Shown: in pieces, positions 1 through 7,691 of the stretch | Numbering within the stretch: position 1 is the first letter of the stretch | Layout of the letters: each line of letters begins with the position of its first letter | DNA from: Gammaproteobacteria bacterium | GTDB lineage: Bacteria; Pseudomonadota; Gammaproteobacteria; Chromatiales; Sedimenticolaceae | DNA length: 8,809 nt | Direction: 5' to 3' | Assembly: GCA_020445245.1 (NCBI GenBank) | Contig: JAGRHB010000063.1 | Coordinates: 1 to 8,809 of the forward strand | Made by a program: the position numbers and the translations under genes | The notes under the pieces: model-generated | The model's input: only the letters and a program-made list of their open reading frames with translations | Databases searched by the model: none | Told to the model about the DNA's origin: nothing

Positions 1-188
1 CGCCATGGGTCCGTGGTTCGATGCCGGCCGCGCCGTTTTTTGGCGCCGGGTCCGTCGCGATGCGCTTCGGATCGGTCCGGCTTCATCGGTTGCCGCAGTC
101 TGTCGGTCGCCGCGGCGCCCGATGTTTTCTAGACCACCATGGGTCTTGTACGCGCTGGCGGCGCCATTGCCACATCGGGGCCCTTGAC

Positions 189-197
189 TTATGCACA
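189..197 (+). promoter_or_regulatory. Candidate DnaA box (TTATGCACA)
   Basis: TTATGCACA fits the relaxed DnaA box consensus TTATNCACA, with G instead of the preferred C at position five. It overlaps a small inverted repeat, TGCAC (192-196) and GTGCA (204-208) with a 7-nt spacer, which could instead be an operator for another protein. Binding by DnaA is inferred only from the match and from a perfect box 190 bp away. Confidence 0.4.
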
Positions 198-250
198 ATT
201 CGCGTGCAAGGGACTGTGCGCCAGGTGCCTGCCCAGGAGGCTTCCATTAG

Positions 251-292
251 CATCTAGTGAAATTTTTTAACACGATGTTTTTGCAGAAAAAA
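251..292. other. AT-rich patch between two DnaA boxes
   Basis: This stretch is markedly richer in A and T than the surrounding DNA. It contains a T6 run, a T5 run and an A6 run, with T5 (278-282) and A5 (287-291) able to pair around a GCAG loop. It could be an easily unwound element, the UP-element side of a promoter, or simply a spacer. I cannot assign a function. Confidence 0.3.
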
Positions 293-378
293 GTGGGCTT
301 GCGCAGTTTTCGGACAATTGCCGCCCAAACGACCTAATTCACGTTGCAGACCCGGCTTCGCGGGATTACTCCACAAAG

Positions 379-387
379 TTATCCACA
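379..387 (+). promoter_or_regulatory. Perfect DnaA box (TTATCCACA)
   Basis: TTATCCACA is the high-affinity DnaA box sequence. Twelve bases to its left, at 367-375, TACTCCACA matches seven of nine positions and could be a weak partner box. The site lies 85 bp upstream of the priA start codon. DnaA is known to act both as replication initiator and as a transcription regulator at such sites. Which of these applies here, if either, cannot be told from sequence alone. Confidence 0.55.
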
Positions 388-456
388 GGCACTGTTCGAG
401 CCGCGCTAAGCATCTGATTGTCGTGACGATTGCGGCTGCCGCGCGCTGGTTTCGAC

Positions 457-465
457 TGGTACAGT
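457..465 (+). promoter_or_regulatory. Possible extended -10 promoter for priA
   Basis: TG-G-TACAGT at 457-465 has the extended -10 form (TGn followed by a hexamer matching TATAAT in four of six positions). No good -35 is visible 16-18 bp upstream. If it is real, transcription would start within a base or two of the ATG at 472, giving a leaderless or nearly leaderless priA message. That would fit the absence of a Shine-Dalgarno sequence before that ATG. This is inference. Confidence 0.28.
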
Positions 466-471
466 GCGGCG

Positions 472-2670
472 ATGACCGATTGCATCGCGCGGGTCGCCGT
501 GGCGGCGCCGCTGCATTCCCTTTTCGACTATTCGATACCTGCCGGTATGCGACTGGGTGTCGGGGTGCGCGTGCGTGTGTCTTTCGGCCGAACGCGTGTG
601 ATCGGGTTGGTGGTCGCGGTGGCGAACGGCAGCGACTGCGCCGCGGCACGCATCAAGGCGGTCGAAGCCGTGCTGGACGACGAGCCGTTGCTGGGGCAGT
701 CCGATCTCGATTTCCTGACCTGGGCCGCAGGCTACTACCACCACCCGGTCGGCGAGGTGATCATGGCGGCGTTGCCATTGCGGCTGCGCAAGGCGGAATC
801 GGCGGCACTTCCCGGAGAGGTCGGCTGGATGCTGAGCCCGGCGGGCGCCCTGCACGCCGCTGCACCGCCAGCGCGCGCGCCGCGCCAGGCCGAGGTACTG
901 CGTTGGCTCGAATCCAGGCCAGGTGGTGCCGACTCGCATGTTCATATGCGTTCCGCCCTGCCGGGAAGCGCGACCACGCTGCGCACGTTGCACAAACGCG
1001 GCTGGGTGATGCAGACCCTGCTCGATGCCCGACCGGATCCCCTGCTGTTGGACTCCCCGGGGCTGCTGCTCAACGAGGAACAGTCAGCGGTTCTGGCTGC
1101 CTTGCGTGATGCCGTCGGTGGTTTTGCGGTGGCGCTGATCGATGGCGTCACCGGCAGCGGCAAGACCGAGGTCTACCTGCAGTTGGCAGCCGAGGTGTTG
1201 CGCCAGGGGCGCTCGGTGCTGGTGCTGGTGCCCGAGATATCACTGACCCCGCAGCTGTTCGAACGCTTTCAGCAGAGACTCGGCGAGACTGTCCGCATGA
1301 TGCACTCGGGCCTGAGCGAAGCCGAGCGTGAGCACACCTGGCACCGTTTGCACCGCGGTCTTTCGCGCGTCCTGCTCGGAACGCGGTCGTCGATCTTCAC
1401 CCCGGTTGCCGACCTTGGTCTGGTGCTGGTCGACGAAGAGCACGACCCTTCCTTCAAACAAACCGAGGGCTTTCGGTATTCGGCGCGCGACCTGGCTATC
1501 GTGCGTGGTCAGCGCGCCGGCTGTCCGGTGGTGCTCGGCTCTGCAACGCCTTCGCTGGAGAGCCTGCGCAATGCTGCGACTGGTCGTTACCGGCACCTGC
1601 GGCTGGACCAGCGTGCCGGCGGCGCACTGAGTCCGCATGTCGACCTGCTGGATATCCGCGACCAGCCTCTGCAGTGCGGCATGTCGCAGCCCCTGCTCGA
1701 CCGGGTCGCAGCGGTGCTGGCGGCTGGCGAACAGGTCATGCTGTTCCTGAACCGGCGCGGTTTCGCGCCGGTGCTGAGCTGTTTCAGCTGCGGCTGGCTG
1801 TCGGATTGCCCGCGCTGTGACGCGCGGCAGACGGTGCACCGCGGCAGTGGCCTACTGTGGTGCCACCATTGCGGGGCGCAGCGCCGTGTGCCCGTGACGT
1901 GTCCGGCGTGTGGTGCGCGCGATCTGCACCCCCTCGGTCAGGGTACGGAGCAGCTCGAAGAGTTTCTGGCGGAGCGTTTTGCCGGGTATCCGCTGATCCG
2001 CCTGGACCGTGACGCCGTGGCCCGCAAGGGTGCCCTGCAGGCTCAGCTGGAACGGTTGCACGCGGCCGAGGCAGCGATCCTGGTCGGTACGCAGATGCTG
2101 GCCAAGGGGCATCACTTCCCGCGGGTCACGCTGGTCGGTGTCCTCGATGCCGACGGCGGACTGTACAGCGCCGATTTTCGCGCAACCGAGCGCATGGCGC
2201 AGCTACTGGTGCAGGTGGCCGGACGTGCCGGCCGCGGCGACCGACCGGGGCGGGTGTTGATTCAGACACGCTATCCCGGTCACCCCCTGCTGCAGACCCT
2301 GGTGCGCCACGGCTATCGTGCATTCGCCGACGCGGCCCTGGATGAGCGTCGGTCCGCCGGACTGCCACCATTCAGTCACCAGGCCCTGTTGCGTGCCGAT
2401 GCGACGCGGCTGGAGGCGGCACAGGTATTTGTCGAGCGGTTGGCCGGCGCGGTGCGGGAGGTGGGTGGTGCCGGTGTGGAGTTGTGGGGCCCGGTACCGG
2501 CGCCGATGACGCGGCGCGCCGGCCGCCACCGTGTGCACCTGTTGTTCCAGTCTGCGCAGCGGGACGCGCTGCACGGCCTGTTGCGCAGGCTGCCCGGCCT
2601 GGCCGGCGAACTGCCGGAATCGAGGCGTGTGCGCTGGAGCCTTGACGTCGATCCGGTCGATCTGTTCTGA
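472..2670 (+). CDS. priA: Primosomal replication restart helicase PriA
   Basis: PriA is a 3'-5' DNA helicase that recognises stalled or collapsed forks and starts reloading of the replicative helicase DnaB. The product is 732 residues, the usual gammaproteobacterial length. The N-terminal DNA-binding part begins with the typical [15 protein letters not shown] segment. The helicase core has Walker A GVTGSGKT (residues 225-232, Lys231) and the DEEH box (321-324). The inserted zinc-binding domain keeps all eight cysteines as four CxxC pairs (437/440, 446/449, 464/467, 477/480). The helicase C-terminal lobe contains [12 protein letters not shown] and the QVAGRAGR motif. I chose the ATG at 472 because the protein then starts with the family N-terminus; an in-frame TTG at 430 would add 14 unrelated residues. 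No clear Shine-Dalgarno precedes 472. argS follows after 107 bp in the same direction. Confidence 0.97.
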   Translation: MTDCIARVAVAAPLHSLFDYSIPAGMRLGVGVRVRVSFGRTRVIGLVVAVANGSDCAAARIKAVEAVLDDEPLLGQSDLDFLTWAAGYYHHPVGEVIMAALPLRLRKAESAALPGEVGWMLSPAGALHAAAPPARAPRQAEVLRWLESRPGGADSHVHMRSALPGSATTLRTLHKRGWVMQTLLDARPDPLLLDSPGLLLNEEQSAVLAALRDAVGGFAVALIDGVTGSGKTEVYLQLAAEVLRQGRSVLVLVPEISLTPQLFERFQQRLGETVRMMHSGLSEAEREHTWHRLHRGLSRVLLGTRSSIFTPVADLGLVLVDEEHDPSFKQTEGFRYSARDLAIVRGQRAGCPVVLGSATPSLESLRNAATGRYRHLRLDQRAGGALSPHVDLLDIRDQPLQCGMSQPLLDRVAAVLAAGEQVMLFLNRRGFAPVLSCFSCGWLSDCPRCDARQTVHRGSGLLWCHHCGAQRRVPVTCPACGARDLHPLGQGTEQLEEFLAERFAGYPLIRLDRDAVARKGALQAQLERLHAAEAAILVGTQMLAKGHHFPRVTLVGVLDADGGLYSADFRATERMAQLLVQVAGRAGRGDRPGRVLIQTRYPGHPLLQTLVRHGYRAFADAALDERRSAGLPPFSHQALLRADATRLEAAQVFVERLAGAVREVGGAGVELWGPVPAPMTRRAGRHRVHLLFQSAQRDALHGLLRRLPGLAGELPESRRVRWSLDVDPVDLF

Positions 2671-2735
2671 GCCCCCGATGCGGGTCCGGACGCTGGCACC
2701 GGGCAGTGGCCGGCACCCAAAAAAATACCGGATCC

Positions 2736-2744
2736 TGTTATCCT
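2736..2744 (+). promoter_or_regulatory. Possible extended -10 promoter for argS
   Basis: TG-T-TATCCT at 2736-2744 fits an extended -10 element, with four of six bases matching TATAAT. The sequence where a -35 would lie (about 2716-2721) is not TTGACA-like. Transcription would begin near 2751, leaving a leader of under 30 nt before argS. The 107-bp gap after priA makes a separate argS promoter plausible, but read-through from priA cannot be excluded. Confidence 0.33.
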
Positions 2745-2757
2745 TTCGCGCCCCAGG

Positions 2758-2781
2758 ATGTCGCAAGACCAACCGCCATGA
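2758..2781 (+). other. Seven-codon upstream ORF overlapping the argS start (ATGA)
   Basis: An ATG at 2758 opens a frame encoding MSQDQPP. Its TGA (2779-2781) overlaps the argS ATG (2778-2780) as ATGA. If translated, termination here would place a ribosome directly on the argS start, which otherwise lacks a well-spaced Shine-Dalgarno. The two prolines before the stop are a context known to slow termination. There is no ribosome binding site before 2758, so translation would need near-leaderless initiation. Chance occurrence is quite possible. Confidence 0.2.
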
Positions 2782-4538
2782 AATCGCATATCACCGACCT
2801 GATTGTCCACGCGCTGGACCAACTGGCCGCAGCCGCTGTCATTGATCCAGCCGATCTGCAGTCGCCGCTCGTCGAGCGCACGCGCGACCCGAGTCACGGT
2901 GACTTCGCGAGCAACGTGGCGTTGGTCAACAGCAAAGCGGCCAGGATGCGTCCGCGTGACCTTGCCGAAAAACTCGTCGCGGCGTTGCCGCCGTCCAGTC
3001 TGGTGGCCGGTGTCGAGATCGCGGGTCCCGGCTTCATCAATTTCCGCCTCGCCGACCGGGCCTATGCGGCGCTGGTACCCCAGATCCTGCAGCAGGGTCA
3101 CGCCTACGGCCGCAGCCGGATCGGGGCCGGGAAGCGTGTGCAGGTGGAATTCGTGTCCGCCAACCCGACCGGGCCGTTGCACGTCGGGCATGGCCGTGGT
3201 GCCGCCTATGGCGCCGTGGTGGCGGATCTGCTTGAGGCCGTCGGCTACACCGTGCACCGCGAGTACTACGTCAACGACGCCGGGCGACAGATGGATATCC
3301 TCGGCACCTCGGTATGGCTGCGTTACCTCGAGCTGTGCGGCGAGGCACTGGATTTCCCCAGTAACGGCTACAAGGGGGACTATGTGTGGGACATCGCCGC
3401 CACGCTGCACCGCGAGCATGGCGATGCCTACCGCCACGCGGCAGACGAGGTGTTCGACGGCGTACCTCTCGACGAGCCGGTGGGAGGTGACAAGGAGGCA
3501 CATATCGATGGTCTGATCGCGCGTGCCAAGGCGCTGCTCGGCGACAACCGTTACCGCCTCGTCTTCGAGCTCGGGCTGAACGTGATCCTCGATGACATCC
3601 GAGACGATCTGGGGCTTTTCGGTGTGGAGTACCAGGAGTGGTACTCCGAGCGTTCGCTGACCGAATCAGGCAAGGTCAACAAGGTGATAGACCGCCTGCG
3701 CGAATCCGGTCATCTGTACGAGCAGGCCGGTGCTTGGTGGTTCCGTTCGACCGGGTTCGGTGACGAGAAGGACCGCGTGGTGGTGCGCGAGAACGGCCAG
3801 ATCACCTATTTCGCCTCCGACATTGCGTATCACCTGGACAAGCTGGAGCGCGGCTTTGATCGCGTGATCGACATCTGGGGCGCGGACCATCACGGCTATG
3901 TGCCGAGGGTCAAGGCCGCGCTGCAGGCGCTGGGCGCGGATCCGTCCCGGCTCGACGTGCTGCTGGTGCAGTTCGCGATTCTGTATCGCGGTGGGCAGAA
4001 GGCGCAGATGTCGACCCGCTCGGGCGAATTCATCACCCTGCGCGAGTTGCGCAAGGAGGTCGGGCGCGATGCCGCGCGGTTCTTCTACGTGATGCGCAAA
4101 TGCGAACAGCACATGGACTTCGACCTGGACCTGGCGAAGTCGCAGTCGAGCGACAATCCGGTGTACTACGTGCAGTACGCCCATGCGCGTATCCATGCGG
4201 TCCTGCGCCAGGCAGCGGAGCGGCTGGTCGACGTCGAGCCCAGCGACGGCATGACCAACCTCGAATGCCTGGTCGAGACCCACGAACTGGACCTGCTCAA
4301 ATCGCTGTCGCGTTACCCGGAGGTGGTCGAGGCTGCTGCGTGCAACGAAGAGCCCCATCAGCTGACCCACTATCTGCGTGAACTCGCCAACGACTTCCAT
4401 ACCTACTACAACGCACACCAGTTCCTGGTCGACGATGCCGCCCTGCGTGATGCGCGCATCAAGCTGATCCTGGCCACGCGCGAGGTGCTGCGCAACGGAC
4501 TGAATCTGCTCGGCGTGTCGGCGCCGGAGCAGATGTAG
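2778..4538 (+). CDS. argS: Arginyl-tRNA synthetase (class I)
   Basis: ArgRS charges tRNA-Arg with arginine using ATP, and like a few other class I enzymes it needs the tRNA for amino acid activation. The product is 586 residues, close to the usual size. The N-terminal tRNA-binding domain covers roughly residues 1-95 and includes SHGDFASN. The Rossmann catalytic domain has the class I signature as HVGH (135-138) within [13 protein letters not shown]. The KMSKS position is replaced by QMSTRSG (410-416), a change known in one large group of bacterial ArgRS enzymes and not a defect. The C-terminal DALR anticodon-binding domain begins near [14 protein letters not shown] and ends with LNLLGV. The start at 2778 gives the family N-terminus ([13 protein letters not shown]). 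An AGGA at 2755-2758 is too far upstream to act as a normal ribosome binding site. The gene lies between priA and ftsN, as I recall for Pseudomonas. Confidence 0.97.
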   Translation: MKSHITDLIVHALDQLAAAAVIDPADLQSPLVERTRDPSHGDFASNVALVNSKAARMRPRDLAEKLVAALPPSSLVAGVEIAGPGFINFRLADRAYAALVPQILQQGHAYGRSRIGAGKRVQVEFVSANPTGPLHVGHGRGAAYGAVVADLLEAVGYTVHREYYVNDAGRQMDILGTSVWLRYLELCGEALDFPSNGYKGDYVWDIAATLHREHGDAYRHAADEVFDGVPLDEPVGGDKEAHIDGLIARAKALLGDNRYRLVFELGLNVILDDIRDDLGLFGVEYQEWYSERSLTESGKVNKVIDRLRESGHLYEQAGAWWFRSTGFGDEKDRVVVRENGQITYFASDIAYHLDKLERGFDRVIDIWGADHHGYVPRVKAALQALGADPSRLDVLLVQFAILYRGGQKAQMSTRSGEFITLRELRKEVGRDAARFFYVMRKCEQHMDFDLDLAKSQSSDNPVYYVQYAHARIHAVLRQAAERLVDVEPSDGMTNLECLVETHELDLLKSLSRYPEVVEAAACNEEPHQLTHYLRELANDFHTYYNAHQFLVDDAALRDARIKLILATREVLRNGLNLLGVSAPEQM

Positions 4539-4567
4539 CGTGAACCGGTGGCCGCCGGTTCGCGCTA
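4536..4567 (+). other. Stem-loop spanning the argS stop codon
   Basis: Bases 4536-4548 pair with 4555-4567 around the 6-nt loop TGGCCG. The 13-bp stem has a single G-U pair (4541/4562), and its base includes the argS TAG codon. No T-run follows, so it does not look like a classic intrinsic terminator. It may protect the argS 3' end, attenuate read-through into ftsN, or belong to a Rho-dependent end. The right arm contains TAGAAT (4566-4571), which resembles a -10 box but lacks a partner -35. Confidence 0.5.
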
Positions 4568-4630
4568 GAATGACCAATCCCAAGATTTGGCGCCTCCGCT
4601 GAGTGCGCGGCGCCACCGGCTATTGCAGTT

Positions 4631-5221
4631 GTGCCTCGAGACTACAAACATCGCGCCCAGAAGAGACCGCCAAAGAAGCCGTTACCAGCATGGTTGTGGT
4701 TGCTCACCGGTTTGCTGCTGGGCGGCTTCATCGTGGGTCTGGTGTGGTTGAAGGGGCAGTCGCTGGACGTGGGTGGCGAATGGGTGGGTGCCCGGCCTGA
4801 TCAGCTGCCGCAGGGAAAGGCGCTGCCGGAAAAACGCGGTGAGACGCCTACGCCACCCAAACCGAAACCGCGCTTCGACTTCTACGAGTTGCTGCCGAAA
4901 ATGGAAGTGGTGGTGCCGGACGACGAGCTCGATCACGAGCCGCCGCGGGCCGCGCCCGGCAGTGCCAGCGCGCCGACGGTGTACCTGCTGCAGGTCGGGT
5001 CTTTCCGACGTACCGAAGATGCCGATCGCCTGAAGGCGCAACTCGCACTGCTCGGATTCGAGGCCAGGGTGGTGAGCGCCAGAATCAGTGCACAGGATAC
5101 CCGTTACCGCGTACGCTCGGGCCCCTACCGCAACAAGGATGCGTTGAACCAGGCGCGTAAACGTCTCGCCGACAGCGGTTTCAAGGGCATCATCGTGATC
5201 AGGGTCGAAGGTGACGGTTAG
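4631..5221 (+). CDS. ftsN: FtsN-type SPOR-domain cell division protein
   Basis: FtsN is an inner-membrane divisome protein that activates septal peptidoglycan synthesis and binds denuded glycan strands through its SPOR domain. The product is 196 residues. A short basic cytoplasmic tail (residues 1-18, rich in Lys and Arg) leads into one membrane helix (about 19-40, LPAWLWLLTGLLLGGFIVG). A Pro/Lys-rich periplasmic linker follows, then the segment DFYELLPKMEVVVPD (83-97) typical of short FtsN-like proteins. The SPOR domain runs from about 117 to 193 (YLLQVGSFRRTEDADRLKAQ through RYRVRSGPY). It is much shorter than E. coli FtsN and nearer to the Pseudomonas form. The start is GTG at 4631; no in-frame ATG gives a better N-terminus, and the ribosome binding site is poor. 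The position after argS supports ftsN over other SPOR proteins. Confidence 0.87.
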   Translation: MPRDYKHRAQKRPPKKPLPAWLWLLTGLLLGGFIVGLVWLKGQSLDVGGEWVGARPDQLPQGKALPEKRGETPTPPKPKPRFDFYELLPKMEVVVPDDELDHEPPRAAPGSASAPTVYLLQVGSFRRTEDADRLKAQLALLGFEARVVSARISAQDTRYRVRSGPYRNKDALNQARKRLADSGFKGIIVIRVEGDG

Positions 5222-5227
5222 GTTGCG

Positions 5228-6025
5228 TCAGCGCCCCGCGCCGGGGGTGTGGGTGTTGGCCGCCAGCCAGGCGCGGATATCCGCGAGCAGCCCTGTTTCG
5301 AGGCCACGAAATCCCGGGGTTGCACCCGGAACGAACCGTTGGCGGAAACCTGTATTGCCCGCTTCCTGTGCCGCCAGCCGTCGCGCCGCCGCGGTGTCCA
5401 CTACCGCTGCGATATCACGCTGCGCATAAATGTCGAGTATGGGCAGCTTCAGCTGACGCAGGGCCGTCATGTCATCGATCTCATCCGCTGTGGTCCATGG
5501 GGTGCTGACCAGCACCAGCGCGTGTACATCCGGCCCGGTCTTCCGTGCTGCCACCCATTGCAGCACGATGTTGCCGCTGGCGCCCTGCGCCAGGATGACC
5601 AGTCCGTCGATACCTCGGCCCTTGAGCCAGTCGATCCCGGATGTCAGGCGGGCGACGATCTGCGGGCCGCGTGCCAGCCAGTGTGCACGATCTGTATCAC
5701 GATAGGTGCCAGACAGCTGCAGGGACAGGGTGTCCCAGCCTGCGTTGCTCAGTGCCAGACGCAGCGGCCTGATCACCTCGAGGCTGTCCGCATTGCCGTT
5801 CTGGTCGTGCAGCAGAATCAGTCCACCGCGGGGATCACCATGCTGCCTTGCCCGGAAGATCGCGTCGAAGGCCCCGTCGCCCGTCTCGAACCGGATGAAT
5901 TCACCCTCGACGTCGCTCGGCGCCGCGGCGGTATTCCGGTCGGCATCCGCGGCCAGGCCGCACAGTGAGAAGGCGCAAAGCGCGAGCATCGCCCCATGTG
6001 ATGCGGTGGATGGTCTGTATTTCAT
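5228..6025 (-). CDS. Exported DUF3530-like alpha/beta-hydrolase-fold protein
   Basis: A 265-residue protein whose biochemical role is not known to me. An N-terminal signal peptide is likely: basic start MKYR, hydrophobic core at about 11-24, probable cleavage near ADA-D (27-30). No proper lipobox is visible. The rest reads as an alpha/beta-hydrolase fold, with GLILLHDQNGNAD (68-80), AGWDTLSLQLSG (95-106), VILAQGASGN (143-152), and LPILDIYAQRD (194-204) followed by FVPGATPGF (231-239). The AGWDTLSLQL segment and overall plan fit DUF3530 (PF12048, from memory). Where active hydrolases carry GxSxG this protein has AQGAS, placing Gly148 at the nucleophile position. The usual late GHxF histidine is replaced by ATPGF. 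It may therefore be non-catalytic or use other residues. The gene converges on ftsN with 6 bp between stops and diverges from rpe. The first ATG has no good Shine-Dalgarno; Met13 is an alternative start that would shorten the n-region. Confidence 0.75.
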   Translation of the reverse strand: MKYRPSTASHGAMLALCAFSLCGLAADADRNTAAAPSDVEGEFIRFETGDGAFDAIFRARQHGDPRGGLILLHDQNGNADSLEVIRPLRLALSNAGWDTLSLQLSGTYRDTDRAHWLARGPQIVARLTSGIDWLKGRGIDGLVILAQGASGNIVLQWVAARKTGPDVHALVLVSTPWTTADEIDDMTALRQLKLPILDIYAQRDIAAVVDTAAARRLAAQEAGNTGFRQRFVPGATPGFRGLETGLLADIRAWLAANTHTPGAGR

Positions 6026-6048
6026 TCCAGCAGGGTTACCCAGTGTGG

Positions 6049-6077
6049 CTGAAAAAACAGGCGCTTTCCGGTAAAGT
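6049..6077 (+). promoter_or_regulatory. Possible sigma-70 promoter for rpe
   Basis: CTGAAA (6049-6054) and TAAAGT (6072-6077) are separated by 17 bp, and each matches the sigma-70 consensus in four of six positions. Transcription would begin near 6084, giving a leader of about 75 nt. Downstream, GCCGG (6133-6137) and CCGGC (6142-6146) form a small inverted repeat just before the ribosome binding site. The divergent DUF3530-like gene starts at 6025, so a promoter is needed in this interval, but the match itself is moderate. Confidence 0.33.
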
Positions 6078-6160
6078 CACCCGTCCGAATTTTTGGGGCC
6101 CGGTTCAGCGGGACTAACGCAAATATCTTAGCGCCGGATCACCGGCCAGGGAGCGACCAA

Positions 6161-6850
6161 ATGGCAGACTACGCGATCGCGCCGTCCATTCTTTCCGCCG
6201 ATTTTGCCAAGCTTGGCGAGGAATGCGACAAGGTGTTGGCCGCAGGTGCGGACATCATCCATTTCGATGTGATGGACAACCACTATGTGCCCAACCTCAC
6301 GATCGGTCCCCTGGTGTGCGAGGCGTTGCGCAAGCACGGCATCACCGCACCGATAGATGTGCACCTGATGGTCAGCCCGGTCGACCGCATCGTCGGCGAT
6401 TTTGCAGCCGCCGGCGCCACCTACATCACGTTTCACCCGGAGGCCTCGGACCACGTGGACCGCACGCTGCAGTTGATCAAGGCCGAGGGCTGCAAGGCCG
6501 GGCTGGTGTTCAATCCGGCCACCCCGCTCAGCTATCTGGATTACGTCATCGACAAGGTTGACATGATCCTGCTGATGTCCGTCAACCCCGGTTTCGGTGG
6601 CCAGAGCTTTATTCCATCTGCACTGGACAAGCTGAAGCAGGCGCGTGAAATCATCAAGGCCACGGGGCGGGACATCCGGCTGGAGATCGATGGCGGTGTA
6701 AAGGCCGACAATATCGCCGAAATTGCCGCTGCCGGCGCAGATACCTTCGTCGCCGGGTCGGGCATTTTCAGCAAGGCGAAGGACTCGGATCCGAACCGCT
6801 ACGACAGCATCATTGCGCAGATGCGGGGCGAACTGGCCAAGGTCGGCTGA
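6161..6850 (+). CDS. rpe: Ribulose-phosphate 3-epimerase
   Basis: Interconverts D-ribulose 5-phosphate and D-xylulose 5-phosphate in the cytoplasm. This step belongs to the pentose phosphate pathway and, in autotrophs, to Calvin-cycle regeneration (then called CbbE). The product is 229 residues, a normal length for this TIM-barrel family. Visible family motifs are APSILSADF (7-15), [17 protein letters not shown] (34-50) with metal ligand His34 and catalytic Asp36, DVHLMV (66-71) with His68, [12 protein letters not shown] (139-150), and EIDGGV (175-180) with catalytic Asp177. The phosphate-binding VAGSGIF loop lies near 197-203. The ATG at 6161 has a good ribosome binding site, AGGGAG at 6148-6153, 7 nt upstream. 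gph follows in the same direction after 173 bp. Confidence 0.97.
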   Translation: MADYAIAPSILSADFAKLGEECDKVLAAGADIIHFDVMDNHYVPNLTIGPLVCEALRKHGITAPIDVHLMVSPVDRIVGDFAAAGATYITFHPEASDHVDRTLQLIKAEGCKAGLVFNPATPLSYLDYVIDKVDMILLMSVNPGFGGQSFIPSALDKLKQAREIIKATGRDIRLEIDGGVKADNIAEIAAAGADTFVAGSGIFSKAKDSDPNRYDSIIAQMRGELAKVG

Positions 6851-6962
6851 ACGGCATGCGGCAGCGGGGGCCCGGCGCCCGGCCGGCGTCCCACGCTATT
6901 CCGCGAGTCGTCACTTGCCCGGCTCGCCAGGCGGCGGCCGTAAATTTTCCGTTCGGCCTGTT

Positions 6963-6989
6963 TTGACAATCGGCGACAACGCTTAACCT
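6963..6989 (+). promoter_or_regulatory. Possible gph promoter with perfect -35
   Basis: TTGACA at 6963-6968 is a perfect -35 hexamer. The best downstream -10 candidate is TAACCT (6984-6989) at a short 15-bp spacing, matching only three of six positions. This could be a weak or activator-assisted promoter that lets gph be expressed apart from rpe. The 173-bp rpe-gph gap also contains the tandem GC-rich repeat GCCCGGCGCCCGGC near 6873-6886 and no T-rich terminator. Confidence 0.28.
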
Positions 6990-7023
6990 GTGTGTCTCGA
7001 AGCATTCTGCAGTGCGATATCCA

Positions 7024-7689
7024 ATGTTGAAAATCCCCAAGATGATCCTGATCGACGTCGACGGCACCCTGGTCGACAGTGTTCCGGACTTGGCGTATTG
7101 CGTTGACGAGATGATGAAGCAGCTCGGTCGCGATGTGCACGGTGAGATCAAGGTGCGTAACTGGGTCGGCAACGGCGTCGAGCGCCTGGTGCGTCGTGCC
7201 TTGGTCGGGCAACTCGATGGCGAGCCGAGTGACGAGGAGTTTGCCCAGGCCTATCCGATCTTTCTGGCGCTCTATGCCGACAACACCTCGAAGCGCTCCT
7301 GCCTCTACCCGGGCGTACGTGAAGGTCTCGACTATATGAGGTCGAAAGGCTATCTGCTCGGTTGTGTGACCAACAAGGCTGCGCAGTTCACCCTGCCGCT
7401 GCTCAGGGACCTCGGCATCCGTGACGCATTCGGCATTGTGGTATCGGGGGATTCCCTGCCGGTGAAAAAGCCCGACCCCGGCCCGCTGCTGCATGCGGCA
7501 CGGCATTTTGGTGTGGCGCCGGAAGATGCGCTGATGATAGGTGACTCGAAGAGTGATGTGACCGCGGCGCGTGCCGCCGGGTTTCAGATCGTCTGCATGA
7601 GCTATGGCTACAATCACGGCGAGGACATCCGGGACTATGCGCCGGATGCGGTGATCGATTCGATGGCGCAGTTGCGCTCTTTGCTGTGA
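7024..7689 (+). CDS. gph: Phosphoglycolate phosphatase (HAD superfamily)
   Basis: Hydrolyses 2-phosphoglycolate to glycolate and phosphate. The substrate comes from DNA 3'-end repair and, in autotrophs, from the oxygenase reaction of Rubisco (the enzyme is then named CbbZ). The product is 221 residues from the ATG. HAD motif I is DVDGTLVDS (11-19, nucleophile Asp11, acid/base Asp13), followed by the Gph-typical VPDLAYCVDEMM. The helical C1 cap spans roughly 20-90. Motif II is Thr116 in CVTNK, motif III lies in VKKPDP (147-152), and motif IV is GDSKSD (173-178). An in-frame GTG at 7012 would add four residues. Neither start has a strong Shine-Dalgarno; the ATG fits the family better. Other HAD hydrolases are possible, but SVPDL after motif I and the rpe-gph-trpE order favour Gph. 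Confidence 0.93.
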   Translation: MLKIPKMILIDVDGTLVDSVPDLAYCVDEMMKQLGRDVHGEIKVRNWVGNGVERLVRRALVGQLDGEPSDEEFAQAYPIFLALYADNTSKRSCLYPGVREGLDYMRSKGYLLGCVTNKAAQFTLPLLRDLGIRDAFGIVVSGDSLPVKKPDPGPLLHAARHFGVAPEDALMIGDSKSDVTAARAAGFQIVCMSYGYNHGEDIRDYAPDAVIDSMAQLRSLL

Positions 7690-7691
7690 CG

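Larger units (their letters stand above)
1..471. other. Gene-free region upstream of priA
   Basis: I see no convincing gene here. Short open frames exist on both strands, but none has a recognisable product, a good ribosome binding site or plausible composition. The part up to about 240 is GC-rich. It is followed by an AT-rich patch at about 255-292 containing runs of T and A, including a small T5-GCAG-A5 inverted repeat at 278-291. Two matches to the DnaA box consensus TTATNCACA flank this patch, at 189-197 and 379-387. The region must contain the priA promoter. Its left end may touch a gene lying outside the window. Confidence 0.6.

Noticed and set aside
1..86. Minus-strand open frame starting at 86 and running off the left edge, encoding a basic 28-residue stretch
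   Set aside because: No ribosome binding site, no recognisable similarity and arginine-rich composition typical of GC-rich shadow frames; too short to support.
21..257. Plus-strand 78-codon frame in the upstream region
   Set aside because: Runs through the DnaA-box and inverted-repeat DNA, has no family resemblance and no Shine-Dalgarno.
2376..3503. Long minus-strand frame across the end of priA and start of argS
   Set aside because: It is antisense to two certain genes with intact motifs; long antisense frames are expected in GC-rich DNA.
4570..4602. Ten-codon frame between argS and ftsN (MTNPKIWRLR)
   Set aside because: No ribosome binding site, ends 28 bp before the ftsN start, and no sign of coupling.
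3666..4616. 316-codon minus-strand frame opposite argS
   Set aside because: Antisense to the conserved catalytic and DALR parts of ArgRS; no domain recognised.
5249..5968. 239-codon plus-strand frame opposite the DUF3530-like gene
   Set aside because: The minus-strand product has a signal peptide and fold motifs; the plus frame has none.
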